Source: Halictus rubicundus
Taxonomy: Eukaryota; Arthropoda; Insecta; Hymenoptera; Halictidae
DNA: 64,000 bases
NCBI RefSeq assembly: GCF_050948215.1
Contig: NW_027489043.1
Coordinates: 62,001-126,000, forward strand
Reading direction: 5' to 3'
Shown here: piece by piece, positions 53,111 through 64,000 of the stretch
Numbering within the stretch: the first letter of the stretch is position 1
Layout: each line of letters starts with the position of its first letter
Position numbers and translations under genes: made by a program
Notes under the pieces: model-generated
Told to the model about the DNA's origin: nothing
Database searches by the model: none
The model's input: only the letters and a program-made list of their open reading frames with translations

Positions 53111-56100
53111 GGATAGGATAGGATAGAGGATAGGATAGAGGATAGGATAGGATAGAGGATAGGATAGGATAGAGAATAGGATATAGGATTGGATAGGATA
53201 GAGGATAGAATAGGATAGAGGATAGGATAGGATAGAGGATTGGATAGGATAGAGAATAGGATAGGATAGAGGATAGGATAGGATAGAGAATAGGATAGGA
53301 TAGAGGAAAGGATAGGATAGAGGATAGGATAGGATGGAGGATAGGATAGGAAAGAGGATGGATAGGATAGAGGATAGGATACGATAGAGGATAGGATAGG
53401 ATAGAGGATACGATATAGGATTTAATAGGATAGATGATAGGATACGATAGAGGATAGGATAGGATAGAGGATAGGATAGGATAGAGGATAGGATAGGACA
53501 GAGGATAGGATAGGATACAGGATAGGATAGGATAGAGGATAGGATAGGATAGAGGATAGGATAGGATAGAGGATAGGATAGGATAGAGGATAGGATAGGA
53601 TAGAGGATAGGATAGGATAGAGGATAGGATAGGATAGAGGATAGGATAGGATAGAGGATAGGATAGAGGATAGGATAGGATAGAGGATAGGATAGGATAG
53701 AGGATAGGATAGGATAGAGGATAGGATAGGATAGAGGATAGGATAGGATAGAGGATAGGATAGGATAGAGGATAGGATAGGATAGAGGATAGGATAGGAT
53801 AGAGGATAGGATACGATAGAGGATAGGATAGGATAGAGGATACGATATAGGATTTAATAGGATAGATGATAGGATACGATAGAGGATAGGATAGGATAGA
53901 GGATAGGATAGGATAGAGGATAGGATAGGACAGAGGATAGGATAGGATACAGGATAGGATAGGATAGAGGATAGGATAGGATAGAGGATAGGATAGGATA
54001 GAGGATAGGATAGAGGATAGGATAGGATAGAGGATAGGATAGGATAGAGGATAGGATAGGATAGAGGATAGGATAGGATAGAGGATAGGATAGAGGATAG
54101 GATAGGATAGAGGATAGGATAGGATAGAGGATAGGATAGGATAGAGGATAGGATAGGATAGAGGATAGGATAGGATAGAGGATAGGATAGGATAGAGGAT
54201 AGGATAGGATAGAGGATAGGATAGGATAGAGGATAGGATAGGATAGAGGATAGGATAGGATAGAGGATAGGATAGGATAGAGGATAGGATAGGATAGAGG
54301 ATAGGATAGGATAGAGGATAGGATAGAGGATAGGATAGGATAAAGGATAGGATAGGATAGAGGATAGGATAGGATAGAGGATAGGATAGGATAGAGGATA
54401 GGATAGGAGAGAGGATAGGATAGGATAGAGGATAGGATAGGATAGAGGATAGGATAGGATAGAGGATGGATAGGATAGAGGATAGGATATGATAGAGGAT
54501 AGGATAGGATAGAGGATAGGATAGAGGATAGGATAGGATAGAGAATAGGATAGGATAGAGGATAGGATAGGATAGAGGATAGGATAGGATAGAGGATAGG
54601 ATAGGATAGAGGATGGGATAGGATAGAGGATAATATAGGATAGAGGATAGGATAGGATAGAGGATAGGATAGGATAGAGGATAGGATAGGATAGAGGATA
54701 GGATACGATAGAGGATAGGATAGGATAGAGGATACGATATAGGATTTAATAGGATAGAGGATAGGATACGATAGAGGATAGGATAGCATAGAGGATAGGA
54801 TAGGATAGAGGATAGGATAGAGGATAGGATAGGATAGAGGATAGGATAGGATAGAGAATAGGATATAGGATTGGATAGGATAGAGGATAGAATAGGATAG
54901 AGGATAGGATAGGATAGAGGATTGGATAGGATAGAGAATAGGATAGGATAGAGGATAGGATAGGATAGAGAATAGGATAGGATAGAGGAAAGGATAGGAT
55001 AGAGGATAGGATAGGATGGAGGATAGGATAGGAAGGAGGATGGGATAGGATAGAGGATAGGATACGATAGAGGATAGGATAGGATAGAGGATACGATATA
55101 GGATTTAATAGGATAGATGATAGGATACGATAGAGGATAGGATAGGATAGAGGATAGGATAGGATAGAGGATAGGATAGGATAGAGGATAGGATAGGATA
55201 GAGGATAGGATAGGATAGAGGATAGGATAGGATAGAGGATAGGATAGGATAGAGGATAGGATAGGATAGAGGATTGGATAGGATAGAGAATAGGATAGGA
55301 TAGAGGATAGGATAGGATAGAGAATAGGATAGGATAGAGGAAAGGATAGGATAGAGGATAGGATAGGATGGAGGATAGGATAGGAAAGAGGATGGGATAG
55401 GATAGAGGATAGGATACGATAGAGGATAGGATAGGATAGAGGATACGATATAGGATTTAATAGGATAGATGATAGGATACGATAGAGGATAGGATAGGAT
55501 AGAGGATAGGATAGGATAGAGGATAGGATAGGACAGAGGATAGGATAGGATACAGGATAGGATAGGATAGAGGATAGGATAGGATAGAGGATAGGATAGG
55601 ATAGAGGATAGGATAGGATAGAGGATAGGATAGGATAGAGGATAGGATAGGATAGAGGATAGGATAGGATAGAGGATAGGATAGGATAGAGGATAGGATA
55701 GAGGATAGGATAGGATAGAGGATAGGATAGGATAGAGGATAGGATAGGATAGAGGATAGGATAGGATAGAGGATAGGATAGGATAGAGGATAGGATAGGA
55801 TAGAGGATAGGATAGGATAGAGGATAGGATAGGATAGAGGATAGGATACGATAGAGGATAGGATAGGATAGAGGATACGATATAGGATTTAATAGGATAG
55901 ATGATAGGATACGATAGAGGATAGGATAGGATAGAGGATAGGATAGGATAGAGGATAGGATAGGACAGAGGATAGGATAGGATACAGGATAGGATAGGAT
56001 AGAGGATAGGATAGGATAGAGGATAGGATAGGATAGAGGATAGGATAGGATAGAGGATAGGATAGGATAGAGGATAGGATAGGATAGAGGATAGGATAGG

Positions 56101-56850
56101 ATAGAGGATAGGATAGGATAGAGGATAGGATAGAGGATAGGATAGGATAGAGGATAGGATAGGATAGAGGATAGGATAGGATAGAGGATAGGATAGGATA
56201 GAGGATAGGATAGGATAGAGGATAGGATAGGATAGAGGATAGGATAGGATAGAGGATAGGATAGGATAGAGGATAGGATAGGATAGAGGATAGGATAGGA
56301 TAGAGGATAGGATAGGATAGAGGATAGGATAGGATAGAGGATAGGATAGGATAGAGGATAGGATAGGATAGAGGATAGGATAGAGGATAGGATAGGATAA
56401 AGGATAGGATAGGATAGAGGATAGGATAGGATAGAGGATAGGATAGGATAGAGGATAGGATAGGAGAGAGGATAGGATAGGATAGAGGATAGGATAGGAT
56501 AGAGGATAGGATAGGATAGAGGATGGATAGGATAGAGGATAGGATATGATAGAGGATAGGATAGGATAGAGGATAGGATAGAGGATAGGATAGGATAGAG
56601 AATAGGATAGGATAGAGGATAGGATAGGATAGAGGATAGGATAGGATAGAGGATAGGATAGGATAGAGGATGGGATAGGATAGAGGATAATATAGGATAG
56701 AGGATAGGATAGGATAGAGGATAGGATAGGATAGAGGATAGGATAGGATAGAGGATAGGATACGATAGAGGATAGGATAGGATAGAGGATACGATATAGG
56801 ATTTAATAGGATAGAGGATAGGATACGATAGAGGATAGGATAGCATAGAG
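53110..56850. repeat. Related blocks sharing GATGGATAGG and GCATAG variants
   Basis: Blocks ending in the same GCATAG variant occur at about 53107, 54789 and 56846. They share rare features such as GAGGATGGATAGG (one base short of a unit), GGAGAGAGG and GATAAAGG. Copy lengths are about 1,682 and 2,057 bp. The arrangement indicates repeated partial duplication; exact limits were not resolved by eye. Confidence 0.65.
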
Positions 56851-57399
56851 GATAGGATAGGATAGAGGATAGGATAGAGGATAGGATAGGATAGAGGATA
56901 GGATAGGATAGAGAATAGGATATAGGATTGGATAGGATAGAGGATAGAATAGGATAGAGGATAGGATAGGATAGAGGATTGGATAGGATAGAGAATAGGA
57001 TAGGATAGAGGATAGGATAGGATAGAGAATAGGATAGGATAGAGGAAAGGATAGGATAGAGGATAGGATAGGATGGAGGATAGGATAGGAAGGAGGATGG
57101 GATAGGATAGAGGATAGGATACGATAGAGGATAGGATAGGATAGAGGATACGATATAGGATTTAATAGGATAGATGATAGGATACGATAGAGGATAGGAT
57201 AGGATAGAGGATAGGATAGGATAGAGGATAGGATAGGATAGAGGATAGGATAGGATAGAGGATAGGATAGGATAGAGGATAGGATAGGATAGAGGATAGG
57301 ATAGGATAGAGGATAGGATAGGATAGAGGATAGGATAGGATAGAGGATAGGATAGGATAGAGGATAGGATAGGATAGAGGATAGGATAGGATAGAGGAT

Positions 57400-60300
57400 A
57401 CGATATAGGATTTAATAGGATAGAGGATAGGATACGATAGAGGTTAGGATACGATAGAAGATAGGATAGGGTAGAGGATAGGATAGGATAGGATAGAGGA
57501 TAGGATAGGATAGAGGATAGGATAGGATAGAGGATACGATATAGGATTGGATAGGATAGAGGATAGGATAGGATAGAGAATAGGATAGGATAGAGGATAG
57601 GATAGGATAGAGGATAGGATAATATAGAGGATAGGATAGGATAGAGGATAGGATAGGATAGAGGATAGGATAGGATAGAGGATAGGATAGGATAGAGGAT
57701 AGGATAGGATAGAGGATAGGATAGGATAGAGGATAGGATAGGATAGAGGATAGGATAGGATAGAGGATAGGATAGGATAGAGGATACGATATAGGATTTA
57801 ATAGGATAGAGGATAGGATACGATAGAGGATAGGATAGGGTAGAGGATAGGATAGGATAGGATAGAGGATAGGATAGGATAGAGGATAGGATAGGATAGA
57901 GGATAGGATAGGATAGAGAATAGGATAGGATAGAGGATTCGATAGGATAGAGGATAGGATAGGATAGAGAATAGGATATAGGATTGGATAGGATAGCGGA
58001 TAGGATAGGATAGAGGATAGGATAGGATAGAGGATAGGATATGGTAGAGGATAGGATATAGGATTGGATAGGATAGAGGATAGGATAGGATAGAGGATAG
58101 GATAGGATAGAGGATAGGATATGATAGAGGATAGGATAGGATAGAGGATAGGATATGATAGAGGATAGGATAGGATAGAGGATAGGATATAGGATTGGAT
58201 AGGATAGAGGATAGGATACGATAGAGGATAGGATAGGATAGAGAATAGGATAGGATAAAGGATGGGATAGGATAGAGGATAATATAGGATAGAGGATAGG
58301 ATAGGATAGAGGATAGGATAGGATAGAGGATAGGATAGGATAGAGGATAGGATAGGACAGAGGATAGGATAGGATAGAGGATAGGATAGGATAGAGGATA
58401 GGATACGATAGAGGATAGGATAGGATAGAGGATAGGATAGGATAGAGGATACGATATAGGATTTAATAGGATAGAGGATAGGATACGATAGAGGTTAGGA
58501 TACGATAGAAGATAGGATAGGGTAGAGGATAGGATAGGATAGGATAGAGGATAGGATAGGATAGAGGATAGGATAGGATAGAGGATAGGATAGGATAGAG
58601 GATACGATATAGGATTGGATAGGATAGAGGATAGGATAGGATAGAGAATAGGATAGGATAGAGGATAGGATAGGATAGAGGATAGGATAATATAGAGGAT
58701 AGGATAGGATAGAGGATAGGATAGGATAGAGGATAGGATAGGATAGAGGATAGGATAGGATAGAGGATAGGATAGGATAGAGGATAGGATAGGATAGAGG
58801 ATAGGATAGGATAGAGGATAGGATAGGATAGAGGATAGGATAGGATAGAGGATACGATATAGGATTTAATAGGATAGAGGATAGGATACGATAGAGGATA
58901 GGATAGGGTAGAGGATAGGATAGGATAGGATAGAGGATAGGATAGGATAGAGGATAGGATAGGATAGAGGATAGGATAGGATAGAGAATAGGATAGGATA
59001 GAGGATTCGATAGGATAGAGGATAGGATAGGATAGAGAATAGGATATAGGATTGGATAGGATAGCGGATAGGATAGGATAGAGGATAGGATAGGATAGAG
59101 GATAGGATATGGTAGAGGATAGGATATAGGATTGGATAGGATAGAGGATAGGATAGGATAGAGGATAGGATAGGATAGAGGATAGGATATGATAGAGGAT
59201 AGGATAGGATAGAGGATAGGATATGATAGAGGATAGGATAGGATAGAGGATAGGATATAGGATTGGATAGGATAGAGGATAGGATACGATAGAGGATAGG
59301 ATAGGATAGAGAATAGGATAGGATAAAGGATGGGATAGGATAGAGGATAATATAGGATAGAGGATAGGATAGGATAGAGGATAGGATAGGATAGAGGATA
59401 GGATAGGATAGAGGATAGGATAGGACAGAGGATAGGATAGGATAGAGGATAGGATAGGATAGAGGATAGGATAGGATAGAGGATACGATATAGGATTTAA
59501 TAGGATAGAGGATAGGATACGATAGAGGTTAGGATACGATAGAAGATAGGATAGGGTAGAGGATAGGATAGGATAGGATAGAGGATAGGATAGGATAGAG
59601 GATACGATATAGGATTGGATAGGATAGAGGATAGGATAGGATAGAGAATAGGATAGGATAGAGGATAGGATAGGATAGAGGATAGGATAATATAGAGGAT
59701 AGGATAGGATAGAGGATAGGATAGGATAGAGGATAGGATAGGATAGAGGATAGGATAGGATAGAGGATAGGATAGGATAGAGGATAGGATAGGATAGAGG
59801 ATAGGATAGGATAGAGGATAGGATAGGATAGAGGATAGGATAGGATAGAGGATAGGATAGGATAGAGGATAGGATAGGATAGAGGATAGGATAGGATAGA
59901 GGATACGATATAGGATTTAATAGGATAGAGGATAGGATACGATAGAGGATAGGATAGGGTAGAGGATAGGATAGGATAGGATAGAGGATAGGATAGGATA
60001 GAGGATAGGATAGGATAGAGGATAGGATAGGATAGAGAATAGGATAGGATAGAGGATTCGATAGGATAGAGGATAGGATAGGATAGAGAATAGGATATAG
60101 GATTGGATAGGATAGCGGATAGGATAGGATAGAGGATAGGATAGGATAGAGGATAGGATATGTAGAGGATAGGATATAGGATTGGATAGGATAGAGGATA
60201 GGATAGGATAGAGGATAGGATAGGATAGAGGATAGGATATGATAGAGGATAGGATAGGATAGAGGATAGGATATGATAGAGGATAGGATAGGATAGAGGA

Positions 60301-60540
60301 TAGGATATAGGATTGGATAGGATAGAGGATAGGATACGATAGAGGATAGGATAGGATAGAGAATAGGATAGGATAAAGGATGGGATAGGATAGAGGATAA
60401 TATAGGATAGAGGATAGGATAGGATAGAGGATAGGATAGGATAGAGGATAGGATAGGATAGAGGATAGGATAGGACAGAGGATAGGATAGGATAGAGGAT
60501 AGGATAGGATAGAGGATAGGATATGATAGAGGATAGGATA
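57400..60540. repeat. About 1.05-kb higher-order repeat, three tandem copies
   Basis: The distinctive GAGGTTAGGATACGATAGAAG variant starts near 57441, 58492 and 59526, giving spacings of 1,051 and 1,034 bp (difference one 17-bp unit). The order of other variants (GATAATATAGAGG, GAGGATTCGATAGG, GGATATGGTAGAGG or its one-base-shorter form, GATAAAGGATGGG) is the same in each copy. Confidence 0.85.
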
Positions 60541-63130
60541 GGATAGTGGATAGGATAGGATAGAGGATAGGATAGGATATGATAGTGGATAGGATAGGAT
60601 AGAGGATAGGATAGGATACAGGATAGGATAGGATAGAGGATACGATATAGGATTGGATAGGATGGAGGATAGGATACGATAGAGGATAGGATAGGATAGA
60701 GAATAGGATATAGGATTGGATATTATAGAGGATAGGATACGATAGAGGATAGGATAGGATAAAGGATAGGATATGATACAGGATAGGATAGGATAGAGGA
60801 TAGGATAGGATAGAGGATAGGATAGGATACAGGATAGGATAGGATAGAGGATAGGATATGATAGAGTATAGGATAGGATAGGATAGAGGATAATATAGGA
60901 TAGAGGATAGGATAGGATAGAGGATACGATATAGGATTTAATAGGATAGAGGATAGGATACGATAGAGGATAGGATAGGATAGAGGATAGGATAGGATAG
61001 AGGATGGGATATTATAGAGGATAGGATAGGATAGAGGATAGAATAGGATAGAGGATAGGATAGGATAGAGGATAGGATATGATACAGGATAGGATAGGAT
61101 AGAGGATACGATGGAATAGAGGATAGGATAGGATACAGGATAGGATAGGATAGAGGATAGGATATGATAGAGGATAGGACAGGATAGAGGATAGGATAGG
61201 ATAGAGACTAGGATAGGATAGAGGATAGGATAGGATAGAGGATAGGATAGGATAGAGGATAGGATAGGATAGAGGATGGGATAGGATAGAGGATAATATA
61301 GGATAGAGGATAGGATAGGATAGAGGATAGGATAGGATTGAGGATAGGATAGGATAGAGGATAGGATATGATAGAGGATAGGATAGGATAGAGGATAGGA
61401 TAGGATAGAGGATGGGATAGGATAGATTATAGGATAGGATAGAGGATAGAATAGGATAGAGGATAGGATAGGATAGAGGATAGGATATGATACAGGATAG
61501 GATAGGATAGAGGATAGGATAGGATAGAGGATAGGATAGGATACAGGATAGGATAGGATAGAGGATAGGATATGATAGAGGATAGGACAGGATAGAGGAT
61601 AGGATAGGATAGAGGATAGGATAGGATAGAGAATAGGATAGGATAGAGGATAGGATAGGATAGAGGATAGGATAGGATAGAGGATAGGATAGGATAGAGG
61701 ATGGGATAGGATAGAGGATAATATAGGATGGAGGATAGGATAGGATAGAGGATAGGATGGGATAGAGGATAGGATAGGATAGAGGATAGGATAGGATAGA
61801 GGATAGGATAGGATAGAGGATAGGATAGGATAGAGGATAGGATAGGATAGAGGATAGGATAGGATAGAGAATAGCATAGGATAGAGGATAGGATAGGATA
61901 GAGGATAGGATATGATAGAGGATAGGATAGGATAGAGGATAGGATAGGATAGAGGATAGGATAGGATAGAGGATAGGATAGGATAGAGGATAGGATAGGA
62001 TAGAGGATAGGATAGGATAGAGGATAGAATAGGATAGAGGATAGGATAGGATAGAGGATAGGATATGATACAGGATAGGATAGGATAGAGGATAGGATAG
62101 GATAGAGGATAGGATAGGATACAGGGTAGGATAGGATAGAGGATAGGATATGATAGAGGATAGGATAGGATAGAGGATAGGATAGGATAGAGGATACGAT
62201 ATAGGATTTAATAGGATAGAGGATAGGATACGATAGAGGATAGGATAGGATAGAGGATAGGATAGGATAGAGGATGGGATAGGATAGAGGATAGGATAGG
62301 ATAGAGGATAGAATAGGATAGAGGATAGGATAGGATAGAGGATAGGATATGATACAGGATAGGATAGGATAGAGGATAGGATAGGATAGAGGATAGGATA
62401 GGATACAGGATAGGATAGGATAGAGGATAGGATATGATAGAGGATAGGACAGGATAGAGGATAGGATAGGATAGAGACTAGGATAGGATAGAGGATAGGA
62501 TAGGACAGAGGATAGGATAGGATAGAGTATAGGATAGGATAGAGGATGGGATAGGATAGAGGATAATATAGGATAGAGGATAGGATAGGATAGAGGATAG
62601 GATAGGATTGAGGATAGGATAGGATAGAGGATACGATATGATAGAGGATAGGATAGGATAGAGGATAGGATAGGATAGAGGATAATATAGGATAGAGGAT
62701 AGGATAGGATAGAGGATAGGATAGGATAGAGGATAGGATAGGATAGAGGATAGGATAGGATAGAGGATAGGATAGGATAGAGGATAGGATAGGATAGAGG
62801 ATACGATATAGGATTTAATAGGATAGAGGATAGGATACGATAGAGGATAGGATAGGATAGAGGATAGGATAGGATAGAGGATGGGATAGGATAGAGGATA
62901 GGATAGGATAGAGGATAGAATAGGATAGAGGATAGGATAGGATAGAGGATAGGATATGATACAGGATAGGATAGGATAGAGGATAGGATAGGATAGAGGA
63001 TAGGATAGGATACAGGATAGGATAGGATAGAGGATAGGATATGATAGAGGATAGGACAGGATAGAGGATAGGATAGGATAGAGACTAGGATAGGATAGAG
63101 GATAGGATAGGATAGAGGATAGGATAGGAT
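60540..63130. repeat. Satellite blocks with GAGACTAGG and GATACAGG variants
   Basis: Modules containing GAGACTAGG (about 61205, 62474, 63083), GATACAGG, GGACAGG and GAGGATAGAATAGG recur here with irregular spacing. They are related to but distinct from the 1.05-kb repeat. No gene is visible. Confidence 0.65.
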
Positions 63131-63240
63131 ATGATAGTGGATAGGATAGGATACAGGATGAGGATAGGATACAGGATAGGATAGGATAGAGGATACGATA
63201 TAGGATTGGATAGGATGGAGGATAGGATTCGATAGAGGAT

Positions 63241-63430
63241 AGGATAGGAGAGATAGAGGATAGGATATGGAGTAGTGGTTAGGATAGATAGAGGATAGGA
63301 TAGGTAGAGGATTGGAGTGGTGAGGATGGGTGAGGAGTGTGGTAGGATAGGTTGAGGTTGGTGAGGTTGAGGAGAGGAGTGGAGTCAGGATGAGGTGGTG
63401 GATAGGATGGTGGAGAGAGCTGTGGTGTGG
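63241..63430. repeat. Degenerate edge of the GGATA array
   Basis: GGATAGG and TAGAGG words persist but unit length becomes irregular and GTGG, GTTGAGG and GGAGTGG words appear. The + strand stays almost C-free. It looks like a decayed array boundary or a low-quality consensus. Confidence 0.7.
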
Positions 63431-63790
63431 TGTCAGGTGTAGGTGTGGAGTGTGAGAGTGGTGTGGTGTGGGTGTGGTGTGGTGAGTGTGATGTGTGGTG
63501 AGTGGTGTGGTGTGGTGTGTGGTGTGGTGTGGAGTGTGGTGGGTGTGGTGTGTGGTGTGGGTGGTGTGTGGTGTGTTGTGGTGTGTGGTGTGGTGTGGTG
63601 TGTGGTGTGGTGTGGTGTATGGTGTGGTGTGGTGTGTGGTGTCGTGTGGTGTGTGGTGTGGTGTGGTGTCTGGTGTGGTATGGTGTGTGGAGTGGTGTGG
63701 TGTGTGTCGTGGTGTGGTGTGTGGTGTGGAGTGGTGTGAGGTGTGGTGTGGTGTGTGGTGTGGTGTGGTGTGTGGTGGGGTGTGGTGTTG
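63431..63790. repeat. TGTGG-type GT-rich simple repeat
   Basis: Irregular repeats of GTGTGGTGTGGTGTG cover this stretch. Reading frames on the + strand give Cys/Val/Trp/Gly runs that merely reflect the repeat. No gene is supported. Confidence 0.85.
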
Positions 63791-63840
63791 CAGCGAGCGG
63801 GGCAGCAGCCGCAGGGGGGGGGGGGGTGTGTGTGGTGACA
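63791..63840. other. Short complex segment with a 13-G run
   Basis: A brief stretch containing CAGCGAGCGGGGCAGCAGCC is the only C-rich sequence on the + strand outside the retrotransposon. It is followed by 13 consecutive G (63814-63826) and GTGTGTGTGG. It separates two low-complexity repeats. Confidence 0.6.
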
Positions 63841-64000
63841 GTGAAATGAAGAGTGAAGTGACAGTGCAGAGTGAAGTGAAGTGCAGAGTGAAGTGCAGTG
63901 AAGAGTGAAGTGAAGTGGAGAGTGAAGTGAAGTGAAGAGTGAAGGGAAGTGAAGGGTGAAGTGAAGTGACAGAGTGAAGTGAGGTGAAGAGTGACAGTGA
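63841..64000. repeat. GTGAA-type simple repeat
   Basis: Imperfect GTGAAGTGAAGAGTGAAG repeats, with occasional GTGACAGTG, continue to the window end. It is purine-rich on the + strand like the main array but has a different unit. Confidence 0.8.

Larger units (their letters stand above)
44765..63240. repeat. 17-bp GGATA satellite array, right part (domains 3 and 4)
   Basis: The 17-bp array resumes in the same strand orientation immediately after the element's poly(A). Variants enriched here include GATACAGG, GGATTGG, TATTATAG, AGGTTAGG and GAGACTAGG. Several large tandem duplications are visible (listed separately). No gene is visible. Unit regularity weakens after about 63,120 and is lost after about 63,240. 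Confidence 0.97.

Noticed and set aside
53064..56846. 1,260-codon minus-strand open frame (and many similar ones at 3230-4918, 14036-15361, 16301-18064, 45477-47786, 48721-51030, 50987-53107)
   Set aside because: It is a direct reading of the 17-bp satellite, which lacks stops in every frame of that strand. The peptide is a 17-residue cycle with no domain, and starts and stops are created by marker variants.
1..63240. Canonical telomere
   Set aside because: The unit is (GGATA)3GA, not TTAGG; TTAGG occurs only as isolated variants. A telomere-related role is kept only as a hypothesis.
63443..63908. Overlapping + strand open frames rich in Cys, Val, Trp and Gly
   Set aside because: They are translations of the TGTGG simple repeat in several frames at once, with no domain or codon signal.

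Overview
The window is almost entirely a satellite DNA array interrupted by one non-LTR retrotransposon. No host gene, tRNA, rRNA, CRISPR array or bacterial feature was seen. The element at 39,668-44,764 has a Gag-like ORF1 with zinc knuckles, then an ORF2 with apurinic/apyrimidinic (APE)-type endonuclease, reverse transcriptase and a C-terminal Cys-His finger. That architecture is typical of the R1 clade of arthropod retrotransposons. I infer an insect genome; the very GC-rich element would suit Hymenoptera among others, but the species cannot be fixed from this sequence.

Layout. (1) 1-22,650 and 22,651-39,669: a satellite with a 17-bp unit, (GGATA)3GA on the + strand, nearly free of C on that strand. 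Single-base variants and a recurring interruption built around TATAGGATTTAATAGG act as markers and show higher-order repeats of several hundred bp to about 5.8 kb. (2) 39,668-44,764: the retrotransposon, sense on the G-rich + strand. ORF1 (498 aa) is open. ORF2 is broken by an in-frame TGA in the endonuclease domain and a one-base frame change just before reverse-transcriptase motif A. The 3' end has compact hairpins and a 14-nt poly(A). (3) 44,765-63,240: the same satellite, with a 3,244-bp tandem duplication, a shortened third copy and a triplicated block of about 1.05 kb. (4) 63,241-64,000: the array decays into GT-rich (TGTGG-type) and then GTGAA-type low-complexity sequence.

The long minus-strand reading frames of the satellite (up to 1,260 codons) are not genes. 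The 17-bp unit is free of stops in every frame of the C-rich strand, and because 17 is not a multiple of 3 all three frames give the same 17-residue cycle.

The most informative result concerns the insertion site. The satellite markers to the left and right of the element are two halves of a module found intact at four or more other places in the window. Removing the element plus one copy of an 18-bp direct repeat restores the module's 42-bp marker spacing exactly. This supports genuine target-primed insertion into the satellite with an 18-bp target-site duplication. It also raises the possibility of a lineage that targets this satellite, comparable to the TRAS and SART families in telomeric TTAGG repeats.
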